NCBI GenBank assembly: GCA_029959085.1
Contig: JARWIR010000050.1
Span: forward strand, 2,356,001 to 2,420,000
Direction of reading: 5' to 3'
DNA: 64,000 nt
Source of the DNA: Nemophila menziesii
Lineage: Eukaryota > Streptophyta > Magnoliopsida > Boraginales > Hydrophyllaceae
Shown piece by piece: positions 44,100 through 57,407 of this stretch. Within the stretch, counting starts at the first letter, position 1. Each line of letters starts with the position of its first letter. The notes below the pieces were generated by a model. That model saw only the letters and a program-made list of their open reading frames with translations. It was not told where the DNA came from and did not search any database. Made by a program: the position numbers and the translations under genes.

Positions 44100-44212
44100 G
44101 CACATCGTTGACGAATTCTTAAAGTAGATAAAAAAACTATATAACATGAAGTTATCAGAGTTATTTTTCAAACTCATTAAAAAAATTCTTTCAATCTCAA
44201 TCCATACCTACC

Positions 44213-44616
44213 ATGGCAAGAAATAACTTATCATCACTTTCTGCACTATTTTGTGTTATTTTCCTTGCACTTATCACGTTTCATGAGTGTAAGTCTACTA
44301 TATGTGATTATTATATCTCAACTTTTCAAGATACTTACACATTAAAGTGATCAATGAAGATTGTAAATTGTGTATTCTAACATTTTTTAATTATTTGTAA
44401 CTCCTCAGGCACAACTAACCCCGATATGAAAGAAGACATTCATATTGCTATACCAAAAAGTTACGGGAATAGTGTAAACTCTAAATCAAAAGACAACAAC
44501 CCTCAAAGCATGTTCGGGTGTTTTAGCAGACAGAGGGGTTCTGACCTCAGATGGTGTTGCATTAAACGTCCAGATGATTGTTGGTCAATTGTAGTCGTTT
44601 GCGCTTATCATTGTGG

Positions 44617-44620
<4 letters not shown>
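44213..44620 (+). CDS. Secreted cysteine-rich peptide, copy 2
   Basis: Exons 44213-44288 and 44409-44620 around a 120-bp intron ending CTCCTCAG. The 95-residue product has Leu6 in the signal peptide, where every other copy has Phe6, and Glu34. All six C-terminal cysteines and the rest of the sequence are unchanged. The stop is followed at once by about 43 bp of TA. Confidence 0.85.
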
Positions 44621-44665
<45 letters not shown>

Positions 44666-47600
44666 TATATGTTTAAAACATTATCATTACTTGGCGACTT
44701 TGTTTTTTATCATTATTTTTTAAAAGTAATCATTTAGACCACAAGTGAAGAGACAAACACTCTCATTAGATCAAACACGTATATTTATGAAAAAACTAAT
44801 GAATGGTAGTTAGTTGAAAAAGCAAAGACAATCTATTCATTTAAAATATATCTTTAAAGTTTTTTTAAGAAAAAACTCTTTTTTTATTTAAAACATATAT
44901 AAAAATGGATATAATAATATTTTTAAATTAATATTTATTTAAACAATTTGTAACTAATTACGAATTCTATTTGAAATTTCAATGTTGTAAAATTAAGACG
45001 ATAATCTCCTATTTAATTATCCAACATAATTTTTAATTAAAATAAAATAAAAATATAATATAATTTTATATTTTCTTTCACCTATTTAAAATCACGATTA
45101 TAGTAATTGTATAATTATTATATTGTATTACTCATTTTAATTATATATTATTTTATAAATTATAAGCTAAAAAAATTAAAATTGTGGGGCAACGCCCAAT
45201 TAACTATACGGAGAGTGAAATTATTTCCAATTAACTGCAAATTCAAGTTAATTCCTAATTAATGAAAAGTTAAAGAAGAACAAAAATACCCATAAATCTA
45301 TTAATTATTACTTTAATTATATATATATACCATTTCATTCTTATTATTTTCACTATTTATTATATAATATTTATTTATTTACTTTTTTCACCACCACCCC
45401 ACCACTACCCAAACACCCCCAGCCCTACCCCACCTACCACCATCACAACCATTGTTCTCCGCGACCACCACCTTCGCCCATAACCACCACCGACTACTTC
45501 CGTCACCACAAATCACCTCAAACTAAATCTATCACACGCGCGCCTCCGTGATTTTTTTTAAAGAAAAAATTCATAACTATATCTTAAAAATATCGTAAAA
45601 ATAAAAAATGTTCACTTTTGGACAATACAAATTAATATTTAGGTGTATGAATTTTTTTGATTTTTTTATTTTGATAATCCGTTTTATGTGTTGCTTTAGC
45701 AACACAAAAAAAGGTTTTCAAAATTTCATAACACACGCGCGTCCGTGATTTTTTTTTATAAAAGATTTAAATAAAATCCAAAAAATATCTAGAAAAATTA
45801 AAATTGTATTTTTTACGGGGATGGTATATATCTACATTAGAGAATTATTTTGATTTATTTTATGTTAAAATTTCGATATACAGTTTTATGTGTTCCTACG
45901 ATACACAAAAATATATTTTTGTATTTCTGTAACTATAAAATTATAAAATCAATCTAAACCATTCTCTTACATAAGAAATTCGGTTTTTTCTCTTTATTAG
46001 TCACATATAAAATATTGGTACTCGTTTTTAACTATCCTGATGTATCAACTTATTGTCCATCCCTTTTTTTGTTATCTTGTGTGTTGCTGTAATACACAAA
46101 ACATTCATTTGTGTATTACAGTAACACATAGATTTATTTTTTCTTTTCTAGTCAAACCGATAGGTTTGTGTGTTCATGTGATACACAAAATCAAAAACTG
46201 AAAGGGTATGACTAAAAGGGTATACATGATTTTGCGTGTTGTTGTGATACACAAATGACTGTTTTTGTATTAAATCAACACACAAAATAACAAAAAGAGG
46301 TTGGACGAAAATATAATACTACAAAACAATAAAAAAACAGAAAATATAGGGTATATGCAATTAGTAAATAGAAAAAACTATTTTTACTCGTTTTTAACTA
46401 TCTTGATGTATTAACCTTTTGTCCAACCCTTTTTTGTTATTTTGTGTGTTGTTGTAATACAGAAAACAGTCATTTGTGTATTAAAGTAACACACAAATTC
46501 ATTTTTTCTCTTCTAGTCAAACCGATCGGTTGGTGTTTTTATGTGATACACAAAATCATAAACTGAGAACGGAATAAGAGAATATATGATTTTATGTGTT
46601 GTTGTAATATACAAACGACTGTTTTGTGTATTAGATTAACAGATAAAATAACAAAAAGAGGTTGGACAAAAAGATAATACAACAATATAGTAAAAAACAA
46701 GTAACAATAGGGTATATGCAATTAGTAAAGAGAAAAAAAATGATTTTTACTCATTTTCAACTATTCTAATGTATTAACCTTTTGTCCAACCCTTTTTGTT
46801 ATTTTGTGTGTTGTTGCAATACACAAAATAATCATTCGTCTACAGTAACACATAAATTCATTTTTTCCCTTCCAGTCAAAGCGATCGGTTTGTGTGTTCA
46901 TGTGATACACAAAATCATAGACTGAAAAAGGCATGACTAAAAGGGAATACATGATTTTGTGTGTTGTTGTGATCCACAAATGAGTGTATAAAGTATTAGA
47001 TCAACACACAAATTAACAAAAAGAGGTCTGAGAAAAAGATAATACATCAAGATAGTAAAAAAATGTAAAAATAAGGGTATATGCAATTAATAAAGTGAAA
47101 AATGATTTTGTTAAAGTAGGAAATGTTTTTAATTGATTCTATGATTTTATGTGTCACATGAATACATAAATGTATTTTTGTGTATTTTAGGAACACATAA
47201 AACTGAATATCGAAAGTTAAAAAGAAATTAAAACATTTTAAAAAAATTCGGTGATGTAGATATGAACTTGCACCGTAAAAAAATATAATATAATTTTATA
47301 TGTTCATTCAGCTATTTAAAATCACGATCATAATTACTCTTTAGTTATTACATTTTAATACTCATTTTAATATTATATTAATTTATAAATTATAAGCTAA
47401 AAAAATTAAAAGACAGATTCTTTTTTCTTCTCTTCATGTCGAATTTCTCTAATTCACTTAGCAATATTTTATGGATCCGATGATAAAATATAGGTTAAAT
47501 TTTCATAATATTGTGATATATAGTTCAATAAATGCTAAAATAAAATAAAATTTTGAGAGTTGCTCATAAGCCTTCTTGGACCTTAACAAAAATATATCTC

Positions 47601-48351
47601 GTTCCACCTTGTTTTTATAGTTAAAGGAGCGATATATCCAAATATCATCCATGATATGGATTTTAAGTGATCCAATTATGGATGAGCGAAACAAGTTAGC
47701 AAGTGAGAGGACTGATATGATTGGACCGTTTAAGATCCATAAAGTGGGTGATTTTTAGGTGATATCTTTTTGGACGAAGTCCATCATTACTCATAAATAA
47801 TAATATTGGGTATCACCAAACATAGTCATGATCTGGATCTTAAGTGGTCCAATCATGGAACGATTAAACAAATTAACCATATGACAGAAATGATATGATT
47901 GGATCACTTAAATTTTAAATTACAGATGATGTTTACGTAATATCTTTTTAAAATAATACCAATAATTACTCTTATGATTAATGACGACTATCCCCCAAAA
48001 AGGTATCACTCTAATATCACCATGATATGCATCTTAAGTGGTCAAATCATGGAAGAGAGAGAACTTTTTTAAAGATATAAGAGAAATTATATGATTCAAT
48101 CAATTAAAATCAACATCATGATGATATTGGGGTGATCCAGTTTTGAGTAATTCTCATTGTTACACATAAAGAATAATGATGGTATCACCTAAAAATGTAT
48201 CACCAATGATATGTATCTGACTTGTCTACTATGAAATAAAGTGAAAAAGATCAACTAGGTGAGAGAAATGATATGATTGGACCACTTAAGATCCACATCA
48301 TGGGTAAAATTTAAATCATCTCTTTTTGGGTAATATCCATCTTTACTCAAC

Positions 48352-48358
48352 TATAAAT
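48352..48358 (+). promoter_or_regulatory. TATA box, peptide gene copy 3
   Basis: TATAAAT, 120 bp before the start codon. Confidence 0.75.
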
Positions 48359-48471
48359 GCACATCGTTGACGAATTCTTAAAGTAGATAAAAAAACTATA
48401 TAACATGAAGTTATCAGAGTTATTTTTCAAACTCATTAAAAAAATTCTTTCAATCTCAATCCATACCTACC

Positions 48472-48879
48472 ATGGCAAGAAATAACTTTTCATCACTTTC
48501 TGCACTATTTTGTGTTATTTTCCTTGCACTTATCACGTTTCATGAGTGTAAGTCTACTATATGTGATTATTATATCTCAACTTTTCAAGATACTTACACA
48601 TTAAAGTGATCAATGAAGATTGTAAATTGTGTATTCTAACTTTTTTTAATTATTTGTAACTCCTCAGGCACAACTAACCCTGATATGAAAGAAGACATTC
48701 ATATTGCTATACCAAAAAGTTACGGGAATAGTGTAAACTCTAAATCAAAAGACAACAACCCTCAAAGCATGTTCGGGTGTTTTAGCAGACAGAGGGGTTC
48801 TGACCTCAGATGGTGTTGCATTAAACGTCCAGATGATTGTTGGTCAATTGTAGTCGTTTGCGCTTATCATTGTGGATAA
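48472..48879 (+). CDS. Secreted cysteine-rich peptide, copy 3
   Basis: Exons 48472-48547 and 48668-48879; intron acceptor CTCCTCAG as in copies 1 and 2. The protein equals the majority form (Phe6, Glu34). One silent change (CCC to CCT) lies in the Asn-Pro-Asp codons after the junction. It is followed by the longest TA tract of the array, about 96 bp (about 48885-48981). Confidence 0.85.
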
Positions 48880-48881
48880 TA

Positions 48882-48984
<103 letters not shown>

Positions 48985-51900
48985 TATATGTTTAAAACAT
49001 TATCATTACTTGGCGACTTTGTTTTTTATCATTATTTTTTAAAAGTAATCATTTAGACCACAAGTGAAGAGACAAACACTCTCATTAGATCAAACACGTA
49101 TATTTATGAAAAAACTAATGAATGGTAGTTAGTTGAAAAAGCAAAGACAATCTATTCATTTAAAATATATCTTTAAAGTTTTTTTAAGAAAAAACTCTTT
49201 TTTTATTTAAAACATATATAAAAATGGATATAATAATATTTTTAAATTAATATTTATTTAAACAATTTGTAACTAATTACGAATTCTATTTGAAATTTCA
49301 ATGTTGTAAAATTAAGACGATAATCTCCTATTTAATTATCCAACATAATTTTTAATTAAAATAAAATAAAAATATAATATAATTTTATATTTTCTTTCAC
49401 CTATTTAAAATCACGATTATAGTAATTGTATAATTATTATATTGTATTACTCATTTTAATTATATATTATTTTATAAATTATAAGCTAAAAAAATTAAAA
49501 TTGTGGGGCAACGCCCAATTAACTATACGGAGAGTGAAATTATTTCCAATTAACTGCAAATTCAAGTTAATTCCTAATTAATGAAAAGTTAAAGAAGAAC
49601 AAAAATACCCATAAATCTATTAATTATTACTTTAATTATATATATACCATTTCATTCTTATTATTTTCACTATTTATTATATAATATTTATTTATTTACT
49701 TTTTTCACCACCACCCCACCACTACCCAAACACCCCCAGCCCTACCCCACCTACCACCATCACAACCATTGTTCTCCGCGACCACCACCTTCGCCCATAA
49801 CCACCACCGACTAGTTCCGTCACCACAAATCACCTCAAACTAAATCTATCACACGCGCGCCTCCGTGATTTTTTTTAAAGAAAAAATTCATAACTATATC
49901 TTAAAAATATCGTAAAAATAAAAAATGTTCACTTTTGGACAATACAAATTAATATTTAGGTGTATGAATTTTTTTGATTTTTTTATTTTGATAATCCGTT
50001 TTATGTGTTGCTTTAGCAACACAAAAAAAGGTTTTCAAAATTTCATAACACACGCGCGTCCGTGATTTTTTTTTTATAAAAGATTTAAATAAAATCCAAA
50101 AAATATCTAGAAAAATTAAAATTGTATTTTTTACGGGGATGGTATATATCTACATTAGAGAATTATTTTGATTTATTTTATGTTAAAATTTCGATATACA
50201 GTTTTATGTGTTCCTACGATACACAAAAATATATTTTTGTATTTCTGTAACTATAAAATTATAAAATCAATCTAAACCATTCTCTTACATAAGAAATTCG
50301 GTTTTTTCTCTTTATTAGTCACATATAAAATATTGGTACTCGTTTTTAACTATCCTGATGTATTAACTTATTGTCCATCCCTTTTTTTGTTATCTTGTGT
50401 GTTGCTGTAATACACAAAACATTCATTTGTGTATTACAGTAACACATAGATTTATTTTTTCTTTTCTAGTCAAACCGATAGGTTTGTGTGTTCATGTGAT
50501 ACACAAAATCAAAAACTGAAAGGGTATGACTAAAAGGGTATACATGATTTTGCGTGTTGTTGTGATACACAAATGACTGTTTTTGTATTAGATCAACACA
50601 CAAAATAACAAAAAGAGGTTGGACGAAAATATAATACTACAAAACAATAAAAAAACAGAAAATATAGGGTATATGCAATTAGTAAATAGAAAAAACTATT
50701 TTTACTCGTTTTTAACTATCTTGATGTATTAACCTTTTGTCCAACCCTTTTTTGTTATTTTGTGTGTTGTTGTAATACAGAAAACAGTCATTTGTGTATT
50801 AAAGTAACACACAAATTCATTTTTTCTCTTCTAGTCAAACCGATCGGTTGGTGTTTTTATGTGATACACAAAATCATAAACTGAGAACGGAATAAGAGAA
50901 TATATGATTTTATGTGTTGTTGTAATATACAAACGACTGTTTTGTGTATTAGATTAACAGATAAAATAACAAAAAGAGGTTGGACAAAAAGATAATACAA
51001 CAATATAGTAAAAAACAAGTAACAATAGGGTATATGCAATTAGTAAAGAGAAAAAAAATGATTTTTACTCATTTTCAACTATTCTAATGTATTAACCTTT
51101 TGTCCAACCCTTTTTGTTATTTTGTGTGTTGTTGCAATACACAAAATAATCATTCGTCTACAGTAACACATAAATTCATTTTTTTCCTTCCAGTCAAAGC
51201 GATCGGTTTGTGTGTTCATGTGATACACAAAATCATAGACTGAAAAAGGCATGACTAAAAGGGAATACATGATTTTGTGTGTTGTTGTGATCCACAAATG
51301 AGTGTATAAAGTATTAGATCAACACACAAATTAACAAAAAGAGGTATGAGAAAAAGATAATACATCAAGATAGTAAAAAAAAGTAAAAATAAGGGTATAT
51401 GCAATTAATAAAGTGAAAAATGATTTTGTTAAAGTAGGAAATGTTTTTAATTGATTCTATGATTTTATGTGTCACATGAATACATAAATGTATTTTTGTG
51501 TATTTTAGGAACACATAAAACTGAATATCGAAAGTTAAAAAGAAATTAAAACATTTTAAAAAAAATCGGTGATGTAGATATGAACTTGCACCGTAAAAAA
51601 ATATAATATAATTTTATATGTTCATTCAGCTATTTAAAATCACGATCATAATTACTCTTTAGTTATTACATTTTAATACTCATTTTAATATTATATTAAT
51701 TTATAAATTATAAGCTAAAAAAATTAAAAGACAGATTCTTTTTTCTTCTCTTCATGTCGAATTTCTCTAATTCACTTAGCAATATTTTATGGATCCGATG
51801 ATAAAATATAGGTTAAATTTTCATAATATTGTGATATATAGTTCAATGAATGCTAAAATAAAATAAAATTTTGAGAGTTGCTCATAAGCCTTCTTGGACC

Positions 51901-52668
51901 TTAAAAAAAATATATCTCGTTCCACCTTGTTTATATAGTTAAAGGAGCGATATATCCAAATATCATCCATGATATGGATTTTAAGTGATCCAATTATGGA
52001 TGAGCGAAACAATTTAGCAAGTGAGAGGACTGATATGATTGGACCGTTTAAGATCCATAAAGTGGGTGATTTTAGGTGATATCTTTTTGGACGAAGTCCA
52101 TCATTACTCATAAATAATAATATTGGGTATCACCAAACATAGTCATGATCTGGATCTTAAGTGGTCCAATCATGGAACGATTACACAAATTAACCATATG
52201 ACAGAAATTATATGATTGGATCACTTAAATTTTAAATTACAGATGATGTTTACGTAATATCTTTTTAAAATAATACCAATAATTACTCTTATGATTAATG
52301 ACGACTATCCCCCAAAAAGGTATCACTCTAATATCACCATGATATGCATCTTAAGTGGTCAAATCATGGAAGAGAGAGAACTTTTTTAAAGATATAAGAG
52401 AAATTATATGATTCAATCAATTAAAATCAACATCATGATGATATTGGGGTGATCCAGTTTTGAGTGATTCTCATTGTTACACATAAAGAATAATGATGGT
52501 ATTACCTAAAAATGTACCACCAATGATATGTATCTGACTTGTCTACTATGAAATAAAGTGAAAAAGATCAACTAGGTGAGAGAAATGATATGATTAGACC
52601 ACTTAAGATCCACATCATGGGTAAAATTTAAATCATCTCTTTTTGGGTAATATCCATCTTTACTCAAC

Positions 52669-52675
52669 TATAAAT
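52669..52675 (+). promoter_or_regulatory. TATA box, peptide gene copy 4
   Basis: TATAAAT, 120 bp before the start codon. Confidence 0.75.
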
Positions 52676-52788
52676 GCACATCGTTGACGAATTCTTAAAG
52701 TAGATAAAAAAACTATATAACATGAAGTTATCAGAGTTATTTTTCAAACTCATTAAAAAAATTCTTTCAATCTCAATGCATACCTATC

Positions 52789-53196
52789 ATGGCAAGAAAT
52801 AACTTTTCATCACTTTCTGCACTATTTTGTGTTATTTTCCTTGCACTTATCACGTTTCATGAGTGTAAGTCTACTATATGTGATTATTATATCTCAACTT
52901 TTCAAGATACTTACACATTAAAGTGATCAATGAAGATTGTAAATTGTGTATTCTAACTTTTTTTAATTATTTGTAACTCCCCAGGCACAACTAACCCCGA
53001 TATGAAAGAAGACATTCATATTGCTATACCAAAAAGTTACGGGAATAGTGTAAACTCTAAATCAAAAGACAACAACCCTCAAAGCATGTTCGGGTGTTTT
53101 AGCAGACAGAGGGGTTCTGACCTCAGATGGTGTTGTATTAAACGTCCAGATGATTGTTGGTCAATTGTAGTCGTTTGCGCTTATCATTGTGGATAA
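52789..53196 (+). CDS. Secreted cysteine-rich peptide, copy 4
   Basis: Exons 52789-52864 and 52985-53196. The acceptor is CTCCCCAG and the start context ATCATGG, both shared with copies 5 and 6 and different from copies 1-3. The protein is the majority form. A silent TGC to TGT change lies in the second cysteine of the CC pair. The TA tract after the stop is only about 14 bp. Confidence 0.85.
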
Positions 53197-56100
53197 TAAT
53201 ATAATATATATATATAAATTATATGTTTAAAACATTATCATTACTTGGCGAATTTGTTTTTTATCATTATTTTTTAAAAGTAATCATTTAGACCACAAGT
53301 GAAGAGACAAACACTCTCATTAGATCAAACACGTATATTTATGAAAAAACTAATGAATGGTAGTTAGTTGAAAAAGCAAAGACAATCTATTCATTTAAAA
53401 TATATCTTTAAAGTTTTTTTAAGAAAAAACTCTTTTTTTATTTAAAACATATATAAAAATGGATATAATAATATTTTTAAATTAATATTTATTTAAACAA
53501 TTTGTAACTAATTACGAATTCTATTTGAAATTTCATTGTTGTAAAATTAAGACGATAATCTCCTATTTAATTATCCAACATAATTTTTAATTAAAATAAA
53601 ATAAAAATATAATATAATTTTATATTTTCTTTCACCTATTTAAAATCACGATTATAGTAATTGTATAATTATTACATTGTATTACTCATTTTAATTATAT
53701 ATTATTTTATAAATTATAAGCTAAAAAAATTAAAATTGTGGGGCAACGCCCAATTAACTATACGGAGAGTGAAATTATTTCCAATTAACTGCAAATTCAA
53801 GTTAATTCCTAATTAATGAAAAGTTAAAGAAGAACAAAAATACCCATAAATCTATTAATTATTACTTTAATTATATATATATATACCATTTCATTCTTAT
53901 TATTTTCACTATTTATTATATAATATTTATTTATTTACTTTTTTCACCACCACCCCACCACCTACCACCATCACAACCATTGTTCTCCGCTGACCACCAC
54001 CTTCGCCCATAACCACCACCGACTAGTTCCGTCACCACAAATCACCTCAAACTAAATCTATCACACGCGCGCCTCCGTGATTTTTTTTAAAGAAAAAATT
54101 CATAACTATTTCTTAAGAATATCGTAAAAATAAAAAATGTTCACTTTTGGACAATACAATTTAATATTTAGGTGTATGAATTTTTTTGATTTTTTTATTT
54201 TGATAATCCGTTTTATGTGTTGCTTTAGCAACACAAAAAAAGGTTTTCCAAATTTCATAACACACGCGCGTCCGTGATTTTTTTTTATAAAAGATTTAAA
54301 TAAAATCCAAAAAATATCTAGAAAAATTAAAATTGTATTTTTTACGGCGATGGTATATATCTACATTAGAGAATTATTTTGATTTATTTTATGTTAAAAT
54401 TTCGATATACAGTTTTATGTGTTCCTACGATACACAAAAATATATTTTTGTATTTCTGTAACTATAAAATTATAAAATCAATCTAAACCATTCTCTTACA
54501 TAAGAAATTCGGTTTTTTCTCTTTATTAGTCACATATAAAATATTGGTACTCGTTTTTAACTATCCTGATGTATTAACTTATTGTCCAACCCTTTTTTTG
54601 TTATCTTGTGTGTTGCTGTAATACACAAAACATTCATTTGTGTATTACAGTAACACATAGATTTATTTTTTCTTTTCTTGTCAAACCGATAGGTTTGTGT
54701 GTTCATGTGATACACAAAATCAAAAACTGAAAGGGTATGACTTAAAGGGTATACATGATTTTGCGTGTTGTTGTGATACACAAATGACTGTTTTTGTATT
54801 AGATCAACACACAAAATAACAAAAAGAGGTTGGACGAAAATATAATACTACAAAACAATAAAAAAAAAAAAATATAGGGTATATGCAATTAGTAAATAGA
54901 AAAAACTATTTTTACTCGTTTTTAACTATCTTGATGTATTAACCTTTTGTCCAACCCTTTTTTGTTATTTTGTGTGTTGTTGTAATACATAGAACAGTCA
55001 TTTGTGTATTAAAGTAACGCACAAATTCATTTTTTCTCTTCTAGTCAAACCGATCGGTTGGTGTTTTTATGTGATACACAAAATCATAAACTGAGAACGG
55101 AATAAGAGAATATATGATTTTATGTGTTGTTGTAATATACAAACGACTGTTTTGTGTATTAGATTAACAGATAAAATAACAAAAAGAGGTTGGACAAAAA
55201 GATAATACAACAATATAGTAAAAAAACAAGTAACAATAGGGTATATGCAATTAGTAAAGAGAAAAAAATGATTTTTACTCATTTTCAACTATTCTAATGT
55301 ATTAACCTTTTGTCCAACCCTTTTTGTTATTTTGTGTGTTGTTGCAATACACAAAATAATCATTCGTCTACAGTAACACATAAATTCATTTTTTCCCTTC
55401 CAGTCAAAGCGATCGGTTTGTGTGTTCATGTGATACACAAAATCATCGACTAAAAAAGACATGACTAAAAGGGAATACATGATTTTGTGTGTTGTTGTGA
55501 TCCACAAATGAGTGTATAAAGTATTAGATCAACACACAAATTAACAAAAAGAGGTCTGAGAAAAAGATAATACATCAAGATAGTAAAAAAAAGTAAAAAT
55601 AAGGGTATATGCAATTAATAAAGTGAAAAATGATTTTGTTAAAGTAGGAAATGTTTTTAATTGATTCTATGATTTTATGTGTCACATGAATACATAAATG
55701 TATTTTTGTGTATTTTAGGAACACATAAAACTGAATATCGAAAGTTAAAAAGAAATTAAAACATTTTAAAAAAATTCGGTGATGTAGATATGAACTTGCA
55801 CCGTAAAAAAATATAATATAATTTTATATGTTCATTCAGCTATTTAAAATCACGATCATAATTACTCTTTAGTTATTACATTTTAATACTCATTTTAATA
55901 TTATATTAATTTATAAATTATAAGCTAAAAAAATTAAAAGACAGATTCTTTTTTCTTCTCTTCATGTCGAATTTCTCTAATTCACTTAGCAATATTTTAT
56001 GGATCCGATGATAAAATATAGGTTAAATTTTCATAATATTGTGATATATAGTTCAATAAATGCTAAAATAAAATAAAATTTTGAGAGTTGCTCATAAGCC

Positions 56101-56879
56101 TTCTTGGACCTTAACAAAAATATATCTCGTTCCACCTTGTTTTTATAGTTAAAGGAGCGATATATCCAAATATCATCCATGATATGGATTTTAAGTGATC
56201 CAATTATGGATGAGCGAAACAATTTAGCAAGTGAGAGGACTGATATGATTGGACCGTTTAAGATCCATAAAGTGGGTGATTTTTAGGTGATATCTTTTTG
56301 GACGAAGTCCATCATTACTCATAAATAATAATATTGGGTATCACCAAACATAGTCATGATCTGGATCTTAAGTGGTCCAATCATGGAACGATTAAACAAA
56401 TTAACCATATGACAGAAATGATATGATTGGATCACTTAAATTTTAAATTACAGATGATGTTTACGTAATATCTTTTTAAAATAATACCAATAATTACTCT
56501 TATGATTAATGACGACTATCCCCCAAAAAGGTATCACTCTAATATCACCATGATATGCATCTTAAGTGGTCAAATCATGGAAGAGAGAGAACTTTTTTAA
56601 AGATATAAGAGAAATTATATGATTCAATCAAATAAAATCAACATCATGATGATATTGGGGTGATCCAGTTTTGAGTGATTCTCATTGTTACACATAAAGA
56701 ATAATGATGGTATCACCTAAAAATGTATCACCAATGATATGTATCTGACTTGTCTACTATGAAATAAAGTGAAAAAGATCAACTAGGTGAGAGAAATGAT
56801 ATGATTGGACCACTTAAGATCCACATCATGGGTAAAATTTAAATCATCTCTTTTTGGGTAATATCCATCTTTACTCAAC

Positions 56880-56886
56880 TATAAAT
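56880..56886 (+). promoter_or_regulatory. TATA box, peptide gene copy 5
   Basis: TATAAAT, 120 bp before the start codon. Confidence 0.75.
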
Positions 56887-56999
56887 GCACATCGTTGACG
56901 AATTCTTAAAGTAGATAAAAAAACTATATAACATGAAGTTATCAGAGTTATTTTTCAAACTCATTAAAAAAATTCTTTCAATCTCAATCCATACCTATC

Positions 57000-57407
57000 A
57001 TGGCAAGAAATAACTTTTCATCACTTTCTGCACTATTTTGTGTTATTTTCCTTGCACTTATCACGTTTCATGAGTGTAAGTCTACTATATGTGATTATTA
57101 TATCTCAACTTTTCAAGATACTTACACATTAAAGTGATCAATGAAGATTGTAAATTGTGTATTCTAACTTTTTTTAATTATTTGTAACTCCCCAGGCACA
57201 ACTAACCCCGATATGAAAGAAGACATTCATATTGCTATACCAAAAAGTTACGGGAATAGTGTAAACTCTAAATCAAAAGACAACAACCCTCAAAGCATGT
57301 TCGGGTGTTTTAGCAGACAGAGGGGTTCTGACCTCAGATGGTGTTGCATTAAACGTCCAGATGATTGTTGGTCAATTGTAGTCGTTTGCGCTTATCATTG
57401 TGGATAA
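57000..57407 (+). CDS. Secreted cysteine-rich peptide, copy 5
   Basis: Exons 57000-57075 and 57196-57407, acceptor CTCCCCAG. The predicted protein is the majority form, identical to copies 3, 4 and 6. The TA tract is about 18 bp. Confidence 0.85.
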